This document shows positions 34,823 through 44,022 of a stretch of DNA of 64,000 nucleotides, in pieces. Under the pieces are notes generated by a model. It ran no database searches and was not told where the DNA came from. It was given only the letters and a program-made list of their open reading frames with translations. How positions within the stretch are numbered: position 1 is the stretch's first letter; each line of letters opens with the position of its first letter. The DNA lies in contig NZ_AJLN01000134.1 in assembly GCF_000317285.1 (NCBI RefSeq), forward strand, positions 62,001-126,000, written 5' to 3'. This DNA comes from Chlorogloeopsis fritschii PCC 6912. Its GTDB lineage: Bacteria > Cyanobacteriota > Cyanobacteriia > Cyanobacteriales > Nostocaceae. The translations under genes were made by a program, and so were the position numbers.

Positions 34823-35536
34823 ATGCAGACATTTTCAGTACCTACCTCAATGCAACTGTCTACAAGACCAACTGAAACTCAGCCTTTAAAGATTGTCGCA
34901 CTGGGGGACAGTTTAATATACGGATTTGGCGATCCAGAAGGGGGCGGCTGGGTTGAGCGCCTGCGGCGGCAGTGGATGTCACCCGATCGCGCTGGTCATG
35001 TCCTTTATAATTTGGGTGTAAGGGGCGATCGCGTCCAGCAAGTTGCCCAAAGACTAGAAGTTGAATTTCGTCACCGGGGCGAACTCCGCAATCAAGTTCC
35101 CGACTTAATTATTCTCTCAGTCGGGGTTAACGACTCAGCCCGGCTAGGTCGTGAAAACGGACGCAATTACACAGACTTTGCCACTTTTGAAGTAGAAATC
35201 GCTTCCCTGCTAGAACAAGCACAACAACTTTGTCCAGTGCTATTTGTGGGTATGGTACCAGTTGACGAAGCAAAAATGCCATTCCTCGATTGCTTTTATT
35301 ACAATCATGCCGATCAGCATCGCTACAAAGAAGCGACTCGGCTGGCTTGCCAACAACGGGGAATTCCCTATCTCGATATTTTTCAAAAATGGATGGAACG
35401 CGGAGATAATTGGCGGTTAAGGCGTTTGAGTAATGACGGGCTTCACCCAAATACAATAGGTTATCAAGCTTTGTTAGAAGATGTGATGAATTGGGATGCA
35501 CTTGAAACTTTTCAGCACAAGTCCTATTCCCACTAA
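34823..35536 (+). CDS. SGNH/GDSL-family hydrolase
   Basis: A 237-residue esterase-like enzyme of the SGNH fold. Block I is VALGDSLIYGFG with catalytic Ser30; block II glycine is in LYNLGVRGD; block III is SVGVNDSARLG with the oxyanion Asn; block V is LSNDGLHPNTIGYQ with the catalytic Asp/His pair. No signal peptide is visible, so it is probably cytoplasmic, like TesA-type acyl esterases without the leader. The frame opens at a TTG (34814); ATG 34823 is preferred. It might remove acyl or acetyl groups from lipids or sugars; the substrate cannot be inferred. Confidence 0.88.
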   Translation: MQTFSVPTSMQLSTRPTETQPLKIVALGDSLIYGFGDPEGGGWVERLRRQWMSPDRAGHVLYNLGVRGDRVQQVAQRLEVEFRHRGELRNQVPDLIILSVGVNDSARLGRENGRNYTDFATFEVEIASLLEQAQQLCPVLFVGMVPVDEAKMPFLDCFYYNHADQHRYKEATRLACQQRGIPYLDIFQKWMERGDNWRLRRLSNDGLHPNTIGYQALLEDVMNWDALETFQHKSYSH

Positions 35537-35572
35537 GCATAATCTTTTGACTTTTTGTTTTTGACTTGCTTT

Positions 35573-36007
35573 ATGACACCCACGTTATTTGGACGCTGGC
35601 AAACTCGATTATTACTGCTTGTAACTGTAGGTGTACTGGTATCTATACCCTTTGCATTAGGTTTAGTTGGTTCCCCTCCTGGCAGTGTTTATTTCTGGAT
35701 ACTTGGCTATGTCGCTATCTTTGGCATAGCCTGGGATGTAGTTTATGATCGACTGCAAAAAAATCGCTGGGATAGAGACTGGCCAGCAATTTATCAACTA
35801 TTAGCTGGGATTTGGGAATTTATATTTGTAGTTTGTGGAGTCAAAATTTTTGGCTTCTTGCCAATTCCTCTTCCTAAAGAAGAACTACCTACTTTTTGGG
35901 TAATTGTACATTATAGCATTGTTTGGCTAGCGGTTTTTGCTGCTTCGCAAAGTCTAATGCGGATTTTATTTCCTAAGTGGCGTTTCCGGGGCGGGCAGTG
36001 GTTGTAA
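35573..36007 (+). CDS. Small integral membrane protein, conserved in cyanobacteria (function unknown)
   Basis: A 144-residue hydrophobic protein with four probable transmembrane segments (about residues 11-30, 37-56, 74-95 and 108-130), joined by short charged loops such as YDRLQKNRWDRDW. The C-terminus is basic (FPKWRFRGGQWL). I do not recognise a named family; the regular composition, ribosome-site spacing and membrane topology support a real gene. The frame extends to a TTG at 35555, but ATG 35573 (MTPTLFGRW) is the better start. It follows the SGNH hydrolase by 36 bases in the same direction and may be cotranscribed. Confidence 0.7.
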   Translation: MTPTLFGRWQTRLLLLVTVGVLVSIPFALGLVGSPPGSVYFWILGYVAIFGIAWDVVYDRLQKNRWDRDWPAIYQLLAGIWEFIFVVCGVKIFGFLPIPLPKEELPTFWVIVHYSIVWLAVFAASQSLMRILFPKWRFRGGQWL

Positions 36008-36041
36008 CTATAAGGATGAAGTACTGCAAGACTTACAAAAA

Positions 36042-36295
36042 ATGTCTTCACCACAACCAACACCACCACCTCGGAAATTCAAGTTAATTATTGGCAGTGT
36101 AATCTTATTTTTGGGATTAAGCGGATTAGGAAGTATTGCATATATCAACGCCGCGGATATGTTCTTTACTATGATTTAAACGAAAAACAAGCAGCGATCG
36201 CAGATTATCAAAAAGCTGCCCAGTTGTATCAGGAGCAAAGAAAAACCAAAGATTATCAAAAAGCTCTCACACGCATCAGTCTGCTTCAGCAGTAG
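36042..36295 (+). pseudogene. Remnant of a membrane-anchored TPR protein
   Basis: An ATG at 36042 starts a 45-codon frame with a Pro-rich start (MSSPQPTPPPRKFK) and one transmembrane segment (LIIGSVILFLGLSGLGSIAYI), closing at 36179. In another frame, from about 36155 to the stop at 36293-36295, the DNA encodes YDLNEKQAAIADYQKAAQLYQEQRKTKDYQKAL, a clear tetratricopeptide repeat tail. Together they look like the two ends of a membrane-anchored TPR protein whose middle was lost with a frame change. The first 45-residue piece could still be translated. Confidence 0.6.
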
Positions 36296-36376
36296 TTAGA
36301 GAGGCAGAAGTAAATTGGGCAGGGTGAGGGGGAGACAAGAAGAATTCTGCCTAAAGGAGGCGGCAGCCCACAAATC

Positions 36377-36405
36377 CTCGTTACCAGGTTAAACCTGGTA
36401 ACGAG
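36377..36405. repeat. Perfect 14-base palindrome (dispersed hairpin)
   Basis: CTCGTTACCAGGTT and its exact reverse complement are separated by a single A. A diverged version (two mismatches) stands at 43821-43849, so it is a mobile or dispersed family. Followed at 36415-36444 by three tandem TCATCTGTGT units. Confidence 0.85.
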
Positions 36406-36414
36406 AAATCGGTG

Positions 36415-36444
36415 TCATCTGTGTTCATCTGTGTTCATCTGTGT
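36415..36444. repeat. Three tandem 10-base repeats
   Basis: The unit TCATCTGTGT occurs three times without change. It lies in the 280-base spacer between the TPR remnant and the antiporter gene, next to the palindrome at 36377. Confidence 0.9.
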
Positions 36445-36576
36445 TCGATTTTTTTGAAAATAGAATCAGTGCAAGAGCATAATTGTAAAAAATCATGAAA
36501 AATAAAATCGCCAGGTTGAAATAACGATTATGACTTGTGAAGTCTAAATTTAGCTTTTATCTTTGAGAGTTTAGCT

Positions 36577-37785
36577 TTGTTATCACAATTACTCGCTGTT
36601 AATACTGCTTCCGGCACCCCACTACCATTAACCGATCCAGTTTATATTTTTTGTATTTTATTGTTAGCGATCGCCACAGCACCCCTAATCGCCAAACTAA
36701 TGCGTTTACCACCTTTAGTTGTACTGATTATTTTAGGTGCTATCTTAGGTTCCAATGTTCTGGGGATTCTAGCGCGAGATAGCCAATTAATTCTGTTAGA
36801 AAAAATCGGTCTGCTGTATATCATGTTGTTAGCAGGCTTACAAATGGATTTAAGTAAATTTAGGCTAGTGGGAGCGCGATCGCTGATTTTTGGATTGCTC
36901 ACATTTGGCATCCCCTTAACTGTAGGCATTGTATCCGGTTATTGGCTAACAACTAGCTTTTTAGGCAGTGCACTTTTAGGAATTCTTTATTCTCCTCATA
37001 CTTTGGTTTCTTATCCAATCGTGACTGTTTTGGGAATTGTGCAAAAAGAAGCTGTTGCAGTTGCGATTGGCGGCACCATTGTTACATCAATTCTCACCTT
37101 GAGTGGCTTATCAATTGTGCAAGCGATCGCAGGTGGTAACGTCGGAATTCTCCTGTGGATAAAGTTGCTGATTCTGTTACCTTTACTAGTGCTAATCTGC
37201 CTTTGGGGTATACCTAAATTTGGACGAAGTTTCATTTTCAATCAATCAATACCATCTTTGAGCAATCAATTTATCTTCATTCTCGGTAGCCTATTTTTAA
37301 CAGCAAGTGCCGCACTCTTATTAGGAGTTGATTCTATTGTTGGAGCTTTTATAGCTGGATTATCTTTAAATCCTCTCATCAAGAACGAAAAATCTTTAAT
37401 GGAACGGGTTGAATTTGTCGGAAATAGTATATTTATTCCTGCATTTTTAATTTCCGTAGGCATTTTATCTAACCCAAGAATTTTATTTACTCATCCAGAA
37501 AATTTAGGACTTGCCCTTGTAGTGGTAACAGGAGCAGTAGGTGGTAAATTTCTTGCAGCTTGGGTTGCTGGGCTTGTATTTAGATACTCGTTTGCAGAGG
37601 TAATGACAATCTTAGGCTTAACAATGTCTCGTGCAGCTTTAGTATTGGTAATAGCTCTGTATGGTAAACAGGAAGGATTACTAAATGAAGGTTTATTTAA
37701 TGCCATCATTTTTTATATTTTAATTACTTGCTTGATAGGCCCTTTATTGACAAATACTTTTGGCAATAAAGTTGCAGGCAAGTAA
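36577..37785 (+). CDS. CPA2-type cation:proton antiporter (Na+/H+ exchanger domain)
   Basis: A 402-residue membrane protein with about 12 hydrophobic segments and no C-terminal regulatory domain. LPPLVVLIILGAILG (residues 44-58) and LLYIMLLAGLQMDLS (near 85-99) are the early helices typical of the monovalent cation:proton antiporter-2 (Na_H_Exchanger) family; VDSIVGAFIAGLSLNPLI near 250 is also typical. The discontinuous helix reads SPHTLVSYPIVTVLG rather than the usual form with SxTxxAVPVL, which may change ion selectivity. Start codon TTG at 36577. It is 378 bases upstream of a second, larger CPA2 antiporter on the same strand. Confidence 0.85.
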   Translation: MLSQLLAVNTASGTPLPLTDPVYIFCILLLAIATAPLIAKLMRLPPLVVLIILGAILGSNVLGILARDSQLILLEKIGLLYIMLLAGLQMDLSKFRLVGARSLIFGLLTFGIPLTVGIVSGYWLTTSFLGSALLGILYSPHTLVSYPIVTVLGIVQKEAVAVAIGGTIVTSILTLSGLSIVQAIAGGNVGILLWIKLLILLPLLVLICLWGIPKFGRSFIFNQSIPSLSNQFIFILGSLFLTASAALLLGVDSIVGAFIAGLSLNPLIKNEKSLMERVEFVGNSIFIPAFLISVGILSNPRILFTHPENLGLALVVVTGAVGGKFLAAWVAGLVFRYSFAEVMTILGLTMSRAALVLVIALYGKQEGLLNEGLFNAIIFYILITCLIGPLLTNTFGNKVAGK

Positions 37786-38163
37786 TACAATTTTGGATTT
37801 ATATTTTGGATTAAAATTATTTATTAATGGGCTATTTCAGAATTTGAAAACAAAACTCCCACGTACCAAGTTGGGGTCAGAAAATGAAATATCGTTGTCA
37901 GTATATTTTGCTTAAGTCGGTGGACATAATTCAATGTAAAATGCCACTTATAGACAGCAGACATAAACAGTCTTTTACCTTTTGTCTTCTGCCTCCTAGC
38001 GGTTGGTGAGCAGAGCCGAACCACTGACTCCTGCCTTCTACTTAACAACAATTAACATTTATATCAACTAAGAAAAAAGCTTAAGTAAGCTACAACGGTT
38101 GACATATTCAAGCGATTTACAGAATTATCTTAGGAACACCGGATAGTCGCTTGTGAGGAAACT
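37786..38163. other. Non-coding region between the two antiporter genes
   Basis: 378 bases, AT-rich, no gene. Around 37970-38040 a Nostocales-type repeat is present: heptad tracts (CTTCTGC, CTCCTGC) interrupted by a palindrome whose arms are AGCGGTT and AACCACT. No promoter stands out. Confidence 0.55.
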
Positions 38164-40347
38164 ATGCACACAGTTGTTCTCGTTTTGATAGAGGTGCTAA
38201 TTGTTATTGGGCTGTCTCGGCTAGTAGGATTGGCATTCCGGTGGATTAACCAACCACTCGTCATTGGTGAAATTGTAGCTGGAATTATGCTTGGCCCTTC
38301 TTTTTTTGGCTTGATTGCTCCAGGGCTAGCAGCTACTTTGTTTCCAGCACAAACAATCCCCTTCCTGAATGTTTTATCTCAGGTAGGGCTAATCTTTTTC
38401 ATGTTTTTGATTGGGTTGGAACTAAATCCCAAATATATCAGTGGCAATCTAGAAATAGCAGTTTTGACTTCCCACATAAGTATTTTAGTACCGTTTTCTT
38501 TAGGAACTCTGCTAGCAGTACTAATTTATCCTTTGCTTTCTGATGCCAGTGTGTCGTTTACAGCCTTTGCCCTTTTCTTGGGAGCAGCGATGTCGATTAC
38601 AGCTTTCCCAGTGCTGGCACGAATTATTACCGAGAACAACTTGCAGCGAACCCGATTGGGTACTTTAGCCCTAACTTGTGCCGCTGTGGATGACGTGACT
38701 ACTTGGTGCGTATTAGCAGTAGCGATCGCTGTAGCACGTACCGGAAGTATAAGCAGTGCTTTTCCTACAATTGCGGAAAGTTTAGTATACATAGCCATGA
38801 TGGTGACACTAGGACGAACTTTCCTGTCTCGCCTGGCTGCCCACTACCGTCGTACTAGACGCCTCAATCAATTTCTTCTTGCCTTAATTTACATTGGCGT
38901 AATTGCTTCGGCGCTAATCACCGAGCTAATTGGCATTCACCTAATCTTTGGGGCATTTTTACTAGGAGCGATTATGCCCAAAGATGCAGGATTGGTAAGG
39001 GAATTGGCAACAAAAACCGAAGATTTTGTCTTAATCTTCCTGCTACCAGTATTTTTTGCTTACAGTGGGTTGCGGACAGAAATTGGCTTGCTCAATCGCC
39101 CTGAATTATGGATCTTGTGTGCATTAGTATTGGCAGTGGCGATCGCGGGTAAATATATTGGCACCTATATAGCAGCTAGAGTTAGTGGCATTGAAAAGCG
39201 AGAAGCTTCTGCCCTTGGTTGGTTAATGAATACTCGTGGCTTGACTGAGCTAATAGTTCTTAATATTGGTTTGGAGTTGGGAGTAATTTCACCCTTGCTC
39301 TTTACCATGTTGGTAATTATGGCGTTGGTAACGACATTTATGACATCGCCACTACTAGAGTTGACTTATCCGAAAAAGCTGATCAAATTAGATGTGGTAG
39401 AAACAGAATCTGAAGCAGAAACAGTTGTAGAAACCACTACCCGTGGTGAAAATTTTGGTAATCCTTACCGAATTTTAGTGCCAATCGCTAATCCCGATAC
39501 TCAAAAAGGTTTAGTACAACTAGCAGCAGCGATCGCAATTAACAATATGCATCCTGCCACTGTTAACCCCCTCAGCTTGATCGAACTTGAGGAAGATTAT
39601 GCTTTTGAGAGTACCCCTGTTGAAGCAGACAGATTAATTCAACAGCGTCGCCAGCAGCTAGAAGATTTGATTCAACGCTTGCAACCACAGGCAGTTCGTT
39701 CTTACGTACATCCCATCATTCGTGTATCTAATAATGTCGCGCGGGAAACTGCTCAAATTGCTGCACTTGAACAAGCTGATTTAATTATCGTCGGCTGGCA
39801 CCGCCCGGCTTTTAGTAATAATCGTTTAGGTGGGCGAGTCGGACAAATTTTGACTACTGCAAGTGTGGATGTTGCGGTATTCATAGACAAAGGAGAAGGA
39901 CTTTTGGAAAGTTTGCTAGTTCCCTATTCTGCGAATATCCACGATGATTTAGCCCTGACACTTGCGCTTAGACTGCTAGTAAATCGTGATACTTGCCACT
40001 TACAAATTTTACGAGTAGTGTCAGAGCATCAAGTTAAAGATGAATTAAGTTACGAGCTTCGGATTTTGATTGAGCAAATGCCTCGCAGTCTGCGCGATCG
40101 CATTGACATTATAAATATTGAAGCCACAGAGCCAATCCAATCCGTAGTTGCAGCTTCACAAAACGTCGATCTCACCATTGCAGGTACAAGTCGTGCTTGG
40201 GGTATTGAACGTCAAACGCTAGGAAGATACACAGATGAACTAGCCATTCAGTGCCGCTCTTCCCTGCTCATCACCCGCCGTTACAACCAAGTTACTTCTC
40301 ATCTCACCTCAGTGCTTACTGAATTGAAGTCAGAAGTTACAAATTAG
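38164..40347 (+). CDS. CPA2-type cation:proton antiporter with C-terminal tandem USP-like domains
   Basis: A 727-residue protein. Residues 1-410 are an antiporter domain with about 12 membrane segments; PLVIGEIVAGIMLGPS (residues 31-46) and the core helices AAMSITAFPVLARIITE (near 140-156) and LTCAAVDDVTTWCVLA (near 170-185) hold the charged ion-binding residues. IIELI...HLIFGAFLLGAIMP follows. The cytoplasmic half (about 430-720) contains two universal-stress-protein-like halves, including LIIVGWHRPAF and SLLVPYSANIHDDLAL, likely binding a nucleotide that controls transport. It probably supports Na+ or K+ homeostasis and pH adaptation. A secreted-protein gene follows after 3 bases. Confidence 0.88.
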   Translation: MHTVVLVLIEVLIVIGLSRLVGLAFRWINQPLVIGEIVAGIMLGPSFFGLIAPGLAATLFPAQTIPFLNVLSQVGLIFFMFLIGLELNPKYISGNLEIAVLTSHISILVPFSLGTLLAVLIYPLLSDASVSFTAFALFLGAAMSITAFPVLARIITENNLQRTRLGTLALTCAAVDDVTTWCVLAVAIAVARTGSISSAFPTIAESLVYIAMMVTLGRTFLSRLAAHYRRTRRLNQFLLALIYIGVIASALITELIGIHLIFGAFLLGAIMPKDAGLVRELATKTEDFVLIFLLPVFFAYSGLRTEIGLLNRPELWILCALVLAVAIAGKYIGTYIAARVSGIEKREASALGWLMNTRGLTELIVLNIGLELGVISPLLFTMLVIMALVTTFMTSPLLELTYPKKLIKLDVVETESEAETVVETTTRGENFGNPYRILVPIANPDTQKGLVQLAAAIAINNMHPATVNPLSLIELEEDYAFESTPVEADRLIQQRRQQLEDLIQRLQPQAVRSYVHPIIRVSNNVARETAQIAALEQADLIIVGWHRPAFSNNRLGGRVGQILTTASVDVAVFIDKGEGLLESLLVPYSANIHDDLALTLALRLLVNRDTCHLQILRVVSEHQVKDELSYELRILIEQMPRSLRDRIDIINIEATEPIQSVVAASQNVDLTIAGTSRAWGIERQTLGRYTDELAIQCRSSLLITRRYNQVTSHLTSVLTELKSEVTN

Positions 40348-40350
40348 GAT

Positions 40351-40899
40351 ATGCATCATTTCAACTTTAAATCTTTAACCTTTTACGGTATAGCGATCGG
40401 TTCAGTCTTGCTTCTATTTAAAACTGTAACTGTCTATGGAGAAAAAAATCTTCAGGCTCCTCCTCAAATTAACAGTCGTTATCGTATAGTATTGGCAGAA
40501 AAATTATCTTCCTGCAATAAATTAGAACCAATAATCTTGAATATTCATCAATCAGGAATTTACTTAAATGGATTTTTATCACCAGCAAACACTAATACTG
40601 AAACAATATCTTTTGCAAGTCAAACTAACCAATCTCTCACGGGCAAATATCAAAATCAAACTGTAAGTTTATCTGGGCAAATTTCTAGTTCTATACTTTG
40701 CAATCACACAAATTTAGAAACACAAGTAAACACAAATCAAAAAAATAATTCTCGTCAGTCAATCAGCCTGTATATGCAACTAGTGGATCAAGAGAATTTA
40801 ATTGGTCAAATTACTGTCAATGGTTTTCCTAAATTAGTCAAATTTACTGCTATATCACTACAAGCTCAAGAAAAATCTGAGAAACAAAACATCAATTGA
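40351..40899 (+). CDS. Putative secreted/anchored protein of unknown function
   Basis: A 182-residue protein with one N-terminal hydrophobic segment (about residues 9-25, FYGIAIGSVLLLFKTVT) acting as signal anchor or signal peptide. The remaining part is Asn/Gln/Ser-rich with beta-strand-like pattern (for example NQSLTGKYQNQTVSLSGQI). I do not recognise a family. The ATG is three bases after the stop of the CPA2 antiporter gene, so it is almost certainly cotranslated with it and might be an accessory envelope protein for the transporter; that is inference from position only. Base use is AT-rich relative to neighbours. Confidence 0.65.
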   Translation: MHHFNFKSLTFYGIAIGSVLLLFKTVTVYGEKNLQAPPQINSRYRIVLAEKLSSCNKLEPIILNIHQSGIYLNGFLSPANTNTETISFASQTNQSLTGKYQNQTVSLSGQISSSILCNHTNLETQVNTNQKNNSRQSISLYMQLVDQENLIGQITVNGFPKLVKFTAISLQAQEKSEKQNIN

Positions 40900-41026
40900 A
40901 AACAAACTCAGTAGCCTGATTTCTTGCACGTAAGGTGGGTACTATCTACAACTTCAAAATAAGGGTTTGAGGGAATTTAGGCAGTACCCACCCTACAAAA
41001 ATTGCAATAAAATAAAGGATAATCTC

Positions 41027-41902
41027 ATGACAAAGCAATTCAGAAATAAGTTATTTTGTCTGTGCTTAGATAGATATTTATTGCAGATAAACTTGTTTAC
41101 CTTTTATGCAATATTTGCCCTCAATGCTGGCATTAGTACTGCCGAATCAGTAGCTAAGTTAGAAGATTGGCGCTTTGATCCAAAAGCCGCCCAGTTGGAA
41201 ATTAAGCTTTCAGCACCCTCACAACCGCACTTCTTTTACCTCTCCCAACCTCCTCGCATAGTTGTAGATTTACCAACTACTAAATTAGGTAATGTTTCTA
41301 CGCAGCAAAATTATTCAGGAGCTATAACAAGTATCCGTGTTTCTCAATATGACGTAGACGTCACTCGTATTGTAATGGATTTAGCACCTGGTACTTTTTT
41401 AGATCCCAACCATGTGCAATTACAAGCAGTATCCCGTCAAAATCCTAAACGTTGGCTTTTACGTCCTTTTCCAGTAGGTAAAAGTACATCTCTAACACCT
41501 GAAAAGTTCCCACCCCTACCCAGCAACTTATCGCCAACTCTAGATTTATACAACCCACCGGCTTCAACTAAATTCACACCAAATTCAGGTGAATACAACC
41601 CACTATCACCCTCAAATAACAACAAAGTAGCTCCAAATTTGTACTACCCGCCACCACCTACCAATAACCCCTCACAACCGCCTTTAGTCACAGTACCACC
41701 CCTAGAACCTAATAGTCCTTCTCAAACACCTAACTCCGTTCTCCCGCCACCAATTTTCCCAAATCAGCCGGCTAATCTGAACAAGATTCCTTTTTTTCCA
41801 ACTCCTAATTTACCAGTGCCAACCGCTCCTAACAATCAACCCGTTGCTCCTGCTTCCAAAATCATAGAATTTGGGCAACCCCTACCTAAATCAACTAAAT
41901 AA
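41027..41902 (+). CDS. AMIN-domain protein with Pro-rich tail, secreted
   Basis: A 291-residue protein. N-terminal hydrophobic signal (about residues 16-38), then an AMIN domain at about 43-135 (LEDWRFDPKAAQLEIKLSAPSQPHFFYLSQPPRIVVDLPTT is its first part, RVSQYDVDVTRIVMDLAPG the second), as in periplasmic amidases and pilus secretins, which uses it to localise at the cell wall or septum. The rest (about 150-291) is low-complexity Pro/Asn/Ser. It lacks an amidase or secretin domain. Open frame begins at 40967; ATG 41027 gives the signal peptide immediately. Function: cell-wall binding, inferred from the AMIN domain. Confidence 0.8.
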   Translation: MTKQFRNKLFCLCLDRYLLQINLFTFYAIFALNAGISTAESVAKLEDWRFDPKAAQLEIKLSAPSQPHFFYLSQPPRIVVDLPTTKLGNVSTQQNYSGAITSIRVSQYDVDVTRIVMDLAPGTFLDPNHVQLQAVSRQNPKRWLLRPFPVGKSTSLTPEKFPPLPSNLSPTLDLYNPPASTKFTPNSGEYNPLSPSNNNKVAPNLYYPPPPTNNPSQPPLVTVPPLEPNSPSQTPNSVLPPPIFPNQPANLNKIPFFPTPNLPVPTAPNNQPVAPASKIIEFGQPLPKSTK

Positions 41903-41968
41903 AGTTAGGAGGTCAACAGCCAAAATAAACTACTCTTGACTATTGACTGATGATCCATAACTCATTAT

Positions 41969-42505
41969 TTAGAATCTTTCCGTTTCTATCGACGGAGCCA
42001 CTGCCCCTGGTTCGTTGACAAAAAAGTTTTTAGCAGCATCGTTCTGATATACACAGTTAATATCTGGTTTTTCACCCAAATCACCCGTATAACCAAAGGT
42101 ATTCAAACGGTTCTTACATTCTCTCACCTGTTCGTTTGTCACTAGCTTGCGTTGCTCTAAAATAGCCCAGTTATTAGTACGCAGAACGCATCCTGGACGC
42201 ATACTGGGTTGAGAAACATAAACATTGAAGGGGTTAAGAGTTACGAACAGTCTGGTATCCATCACCATAGCGCTAGCTCCATACTGTACGCAAATTTCGG
42301 GGTTTGGTGCTTTGGTGTCAATAAATTCACGGGAAGCCACATTCGATGGTGAAAATGTGGCTGTAGAGCTAAAAGCAATACCAATGCCAATGCCTAAGAC
42401 AAACACCCCCCCCAAAATGGCGATGGTGGTGAAGTTAAACATTGGAGATTGGAAAATAGGAGATTTAGGAGTAGTAGCCGTTCTACCAGTGGATTTACGT
42501 CTCAT
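41969..42505 (-). CDS. DUF3172-type membrane-anchored protein
   Basis: A 178-residue protein with basic N-terminus (MRRKSTGRTATT), a single transmembrane segment at about residues 27-48 (AILGGVFVLGIGIGIAF), and an extramembrane domain of about 110 residues. That domain has several conserved cysteines (in PEICVQYG, RPGCVLRTNNW, VRECKNRL and DINCVYQND) and matches the DUF3172 family found in cyanobacteria and plastid-bearing lineages. No function is established. It is convergent with the AMIN-domain gene and 67 bases away. Confidence 0.85.
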   Translation of the reverse strand: MRRKSTGRTATTPKSPIFQSPMFNFTTIAILGGVFVLGIGIGIAFSSTATFSPSNVASREFIDTKAPNPEICVQYGASAMVMDTRLFVTLNPFNVYVSQPSMRPGCVLRTNNWAILEQRKLVTNEQVRECKNRLNTFGYTGDLGEKPDINCVYQNDAAKNFFVNEPGAVAPSIETERF

Positions 42506-42873
42506 TTTTGCTTCATCAACTTTATGCTCGAAACAGCAACTGGGTTTAATTGCTGTCCTTATATTCAGTATGCCTATTATTGGCTGCGATTGCCTGCAAC
42601 TTTATTTTTTAACCATTATTTATTGTAGTTGCTGCAAATTATGCCGTGTTAGCTGAGTTAGTCGTAATTATAAGGTAGAAAGCGCGATCGCTATCAACAC
42701 AGTAGCTTTACAATAACTTTGTCATCATTTCTCTACTTTTTGGGAGCGAGATTTTTTCATCCAAGTATATCTAACTACCAACTGCTGTACGGGTAGATTT
42801 TAATAAAATTTTTGTCAAGTGAGGAATAATCAATAAACCTACTCCTACTACCTACTACCAAAAAACCGCAGAT
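42506..42873. other. Non-coding region between the DUF3172 gene and the 42874 gene
   Basis: 368 bases between divergent genes. It contains a HIP1 site (GCGATCGC at about 42685) and AT-rich sequence; no repeat array, RNA structure or credible promoter pair was identified. Confidence 0.5.
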
Positions 42874-43332
42874 ATGTCTCAACCATCTAATATTCGCCAA
42901 CTGCTAACTGACGCAAAACTAGGTTTACTACCGTATTTAGACGAACGTTTAAAAACAATCGAAACATCTTTCAAACAAGTTGAAAATCTACAACTTCAGC
43001 CCTATGATTTGCTGTTTGGAGACTGTAACACTATAGCAGCAAACGAACCAAGACCACTCATTACCCAATCAATTTCTCTAAAAATTTTCCTAACTGGAAA
43101 TACCAAAGATAAATTTGAACTTTTGCTAATAGCATCAGAATTACAAAATATGGTTGATGCTGCTGTTTTTGAATGGAGTAATCGCGAGTGGCACCAGTTT
43201 GAAAAACCTTTGAAACGACCAATCACCCAAATTACAGGTGGCTTAGATTATGAATTATTGCAGGATGCTGCTAATATTTGTCGTCTCACAATCTATCGAG
43301 AATTTGGCTTAACTTATCCTCTCACTTTTTAA
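42874..43332 (+). CDS. Uncharacterised protein, probably cytoplasmic
   Basis: A 152-residue protein that I do not recognise. It has no signal peptide or membrane segment. Residues 1-35 form a charged helix (NIRQLLTDAKLGLLPYLDERLKTIETSF), 64-90 contain a strand-rich stretch (QSISLKIFLTGNTKDKFELLLIASEL), and EFGLTYPLTF is the C-terminus. The ATG is preceded by a run of CTACTACC heptad-like sequence and then CCGCAGAT. It stands alone between two divergent or repeat-filled spacers. Composition and open length support a real gene. A nucleic-acid- or cofactor-related function cannot be claimed from sequence. Confidence 0.6.
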   Translation: MSQPSNIRQLLTDAKLGLLPYLDERLKTIETSFKQVENLQLQPYDLLFGDCNTIAANEPRPLITQSISLKIFLTGNTKDKFELLLIASELQNMVDAAVFEWSNREWHQFEKPLKRPITQITGGLDYELLQDAANICRLTIYREFGLTYPLTF

Positions 43333-44022
43333 ATGTAGTTTATAAAGACTTTTGTGAGAGCTAATTCTAAAAATCAGCTCTAAATTTCTAAAGTTAAGTA
43401 GGAGAGGTAAAAAACGGTCAGATTTTCTGCCCTTTTATTACCGTTGTGTTACGGCTATGCAAGGATGTGAAAGTTTAAGAGAATGAGAGCTAGCCGTAAC
43501 GCGCCAAAATCATGCGTTTCGTGACGCGTTGCTTTAACAAAACGCCAGATACTACAACGGAGGAGTCACTGCAACACACTGGCTCCCCTACAGTCTAAGA
43601 GAATGTTTTAAAAGTTTTGGGCGAATATAATTCGCTACGATACAGGCAAAGTTCACCTAGCCTGCGGCAACGGCAAAGCCGTACGTGGACTAACAGAAAA
43701 CTAAATTTTAAACCTGCGGAGGCAGGTTTTGTCTGTGTAGCCAAGCCAGCGCGTAGACGCAAAGCGGCGTATCCATTGGTAGCACCTGTTGCCACAACCA
43801 GGAGACTGAACCTCCAAACCCTTGTTACCAGGTTGAGCCTGGCAACAAGAACAAGAGCAAGAGGCTCTTGTTGAGCTTTATGCAAGTTATCAGTTGAATA
43901 AGTTATACAAAAGCCTGCAAAAATATATTTTTTGCATAAATTTAATGAATTCACACTGACATTACGAATTTATATATGAATTTGTATTCATTACAATTAC
44001 AGACCAAATTGTGCAACCATAT
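43333..44022. repeat. Repeat-rich non-coding region before the autotransporter gene
   Basis: About 690 bases with mosaic repeats and no gene. 43470-43610 has palindromic ACGCG/CGCGT blocks; 43655-43740 has GC-rich ones including CCTGCGGAGGCAGG; 43821-43849 is a diverged copy of the palindrome at 36377. The reading frames here (such as 43595-43954) come from the repeats. The last 130 bases are AT-rich and should hold the promoter of the next gene. Confidence 0.75.
43821..43849. repeat. Dispersed palindrome, diverged second copy
   Basis: CTTGTTACCAGGTT and AGCCTGGCAACAAG around a single G. Two arm positions differ from perfect pairing, one of them G-U compatible. Same family as 36377-36405. 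Confidence 0.8.

Noticed and set aside
43595-43954. Frames of about 85-119 codons in both strands
   Set aside because: They overlap GC-rich palindromic repeats and translate to low-complexity sequence.
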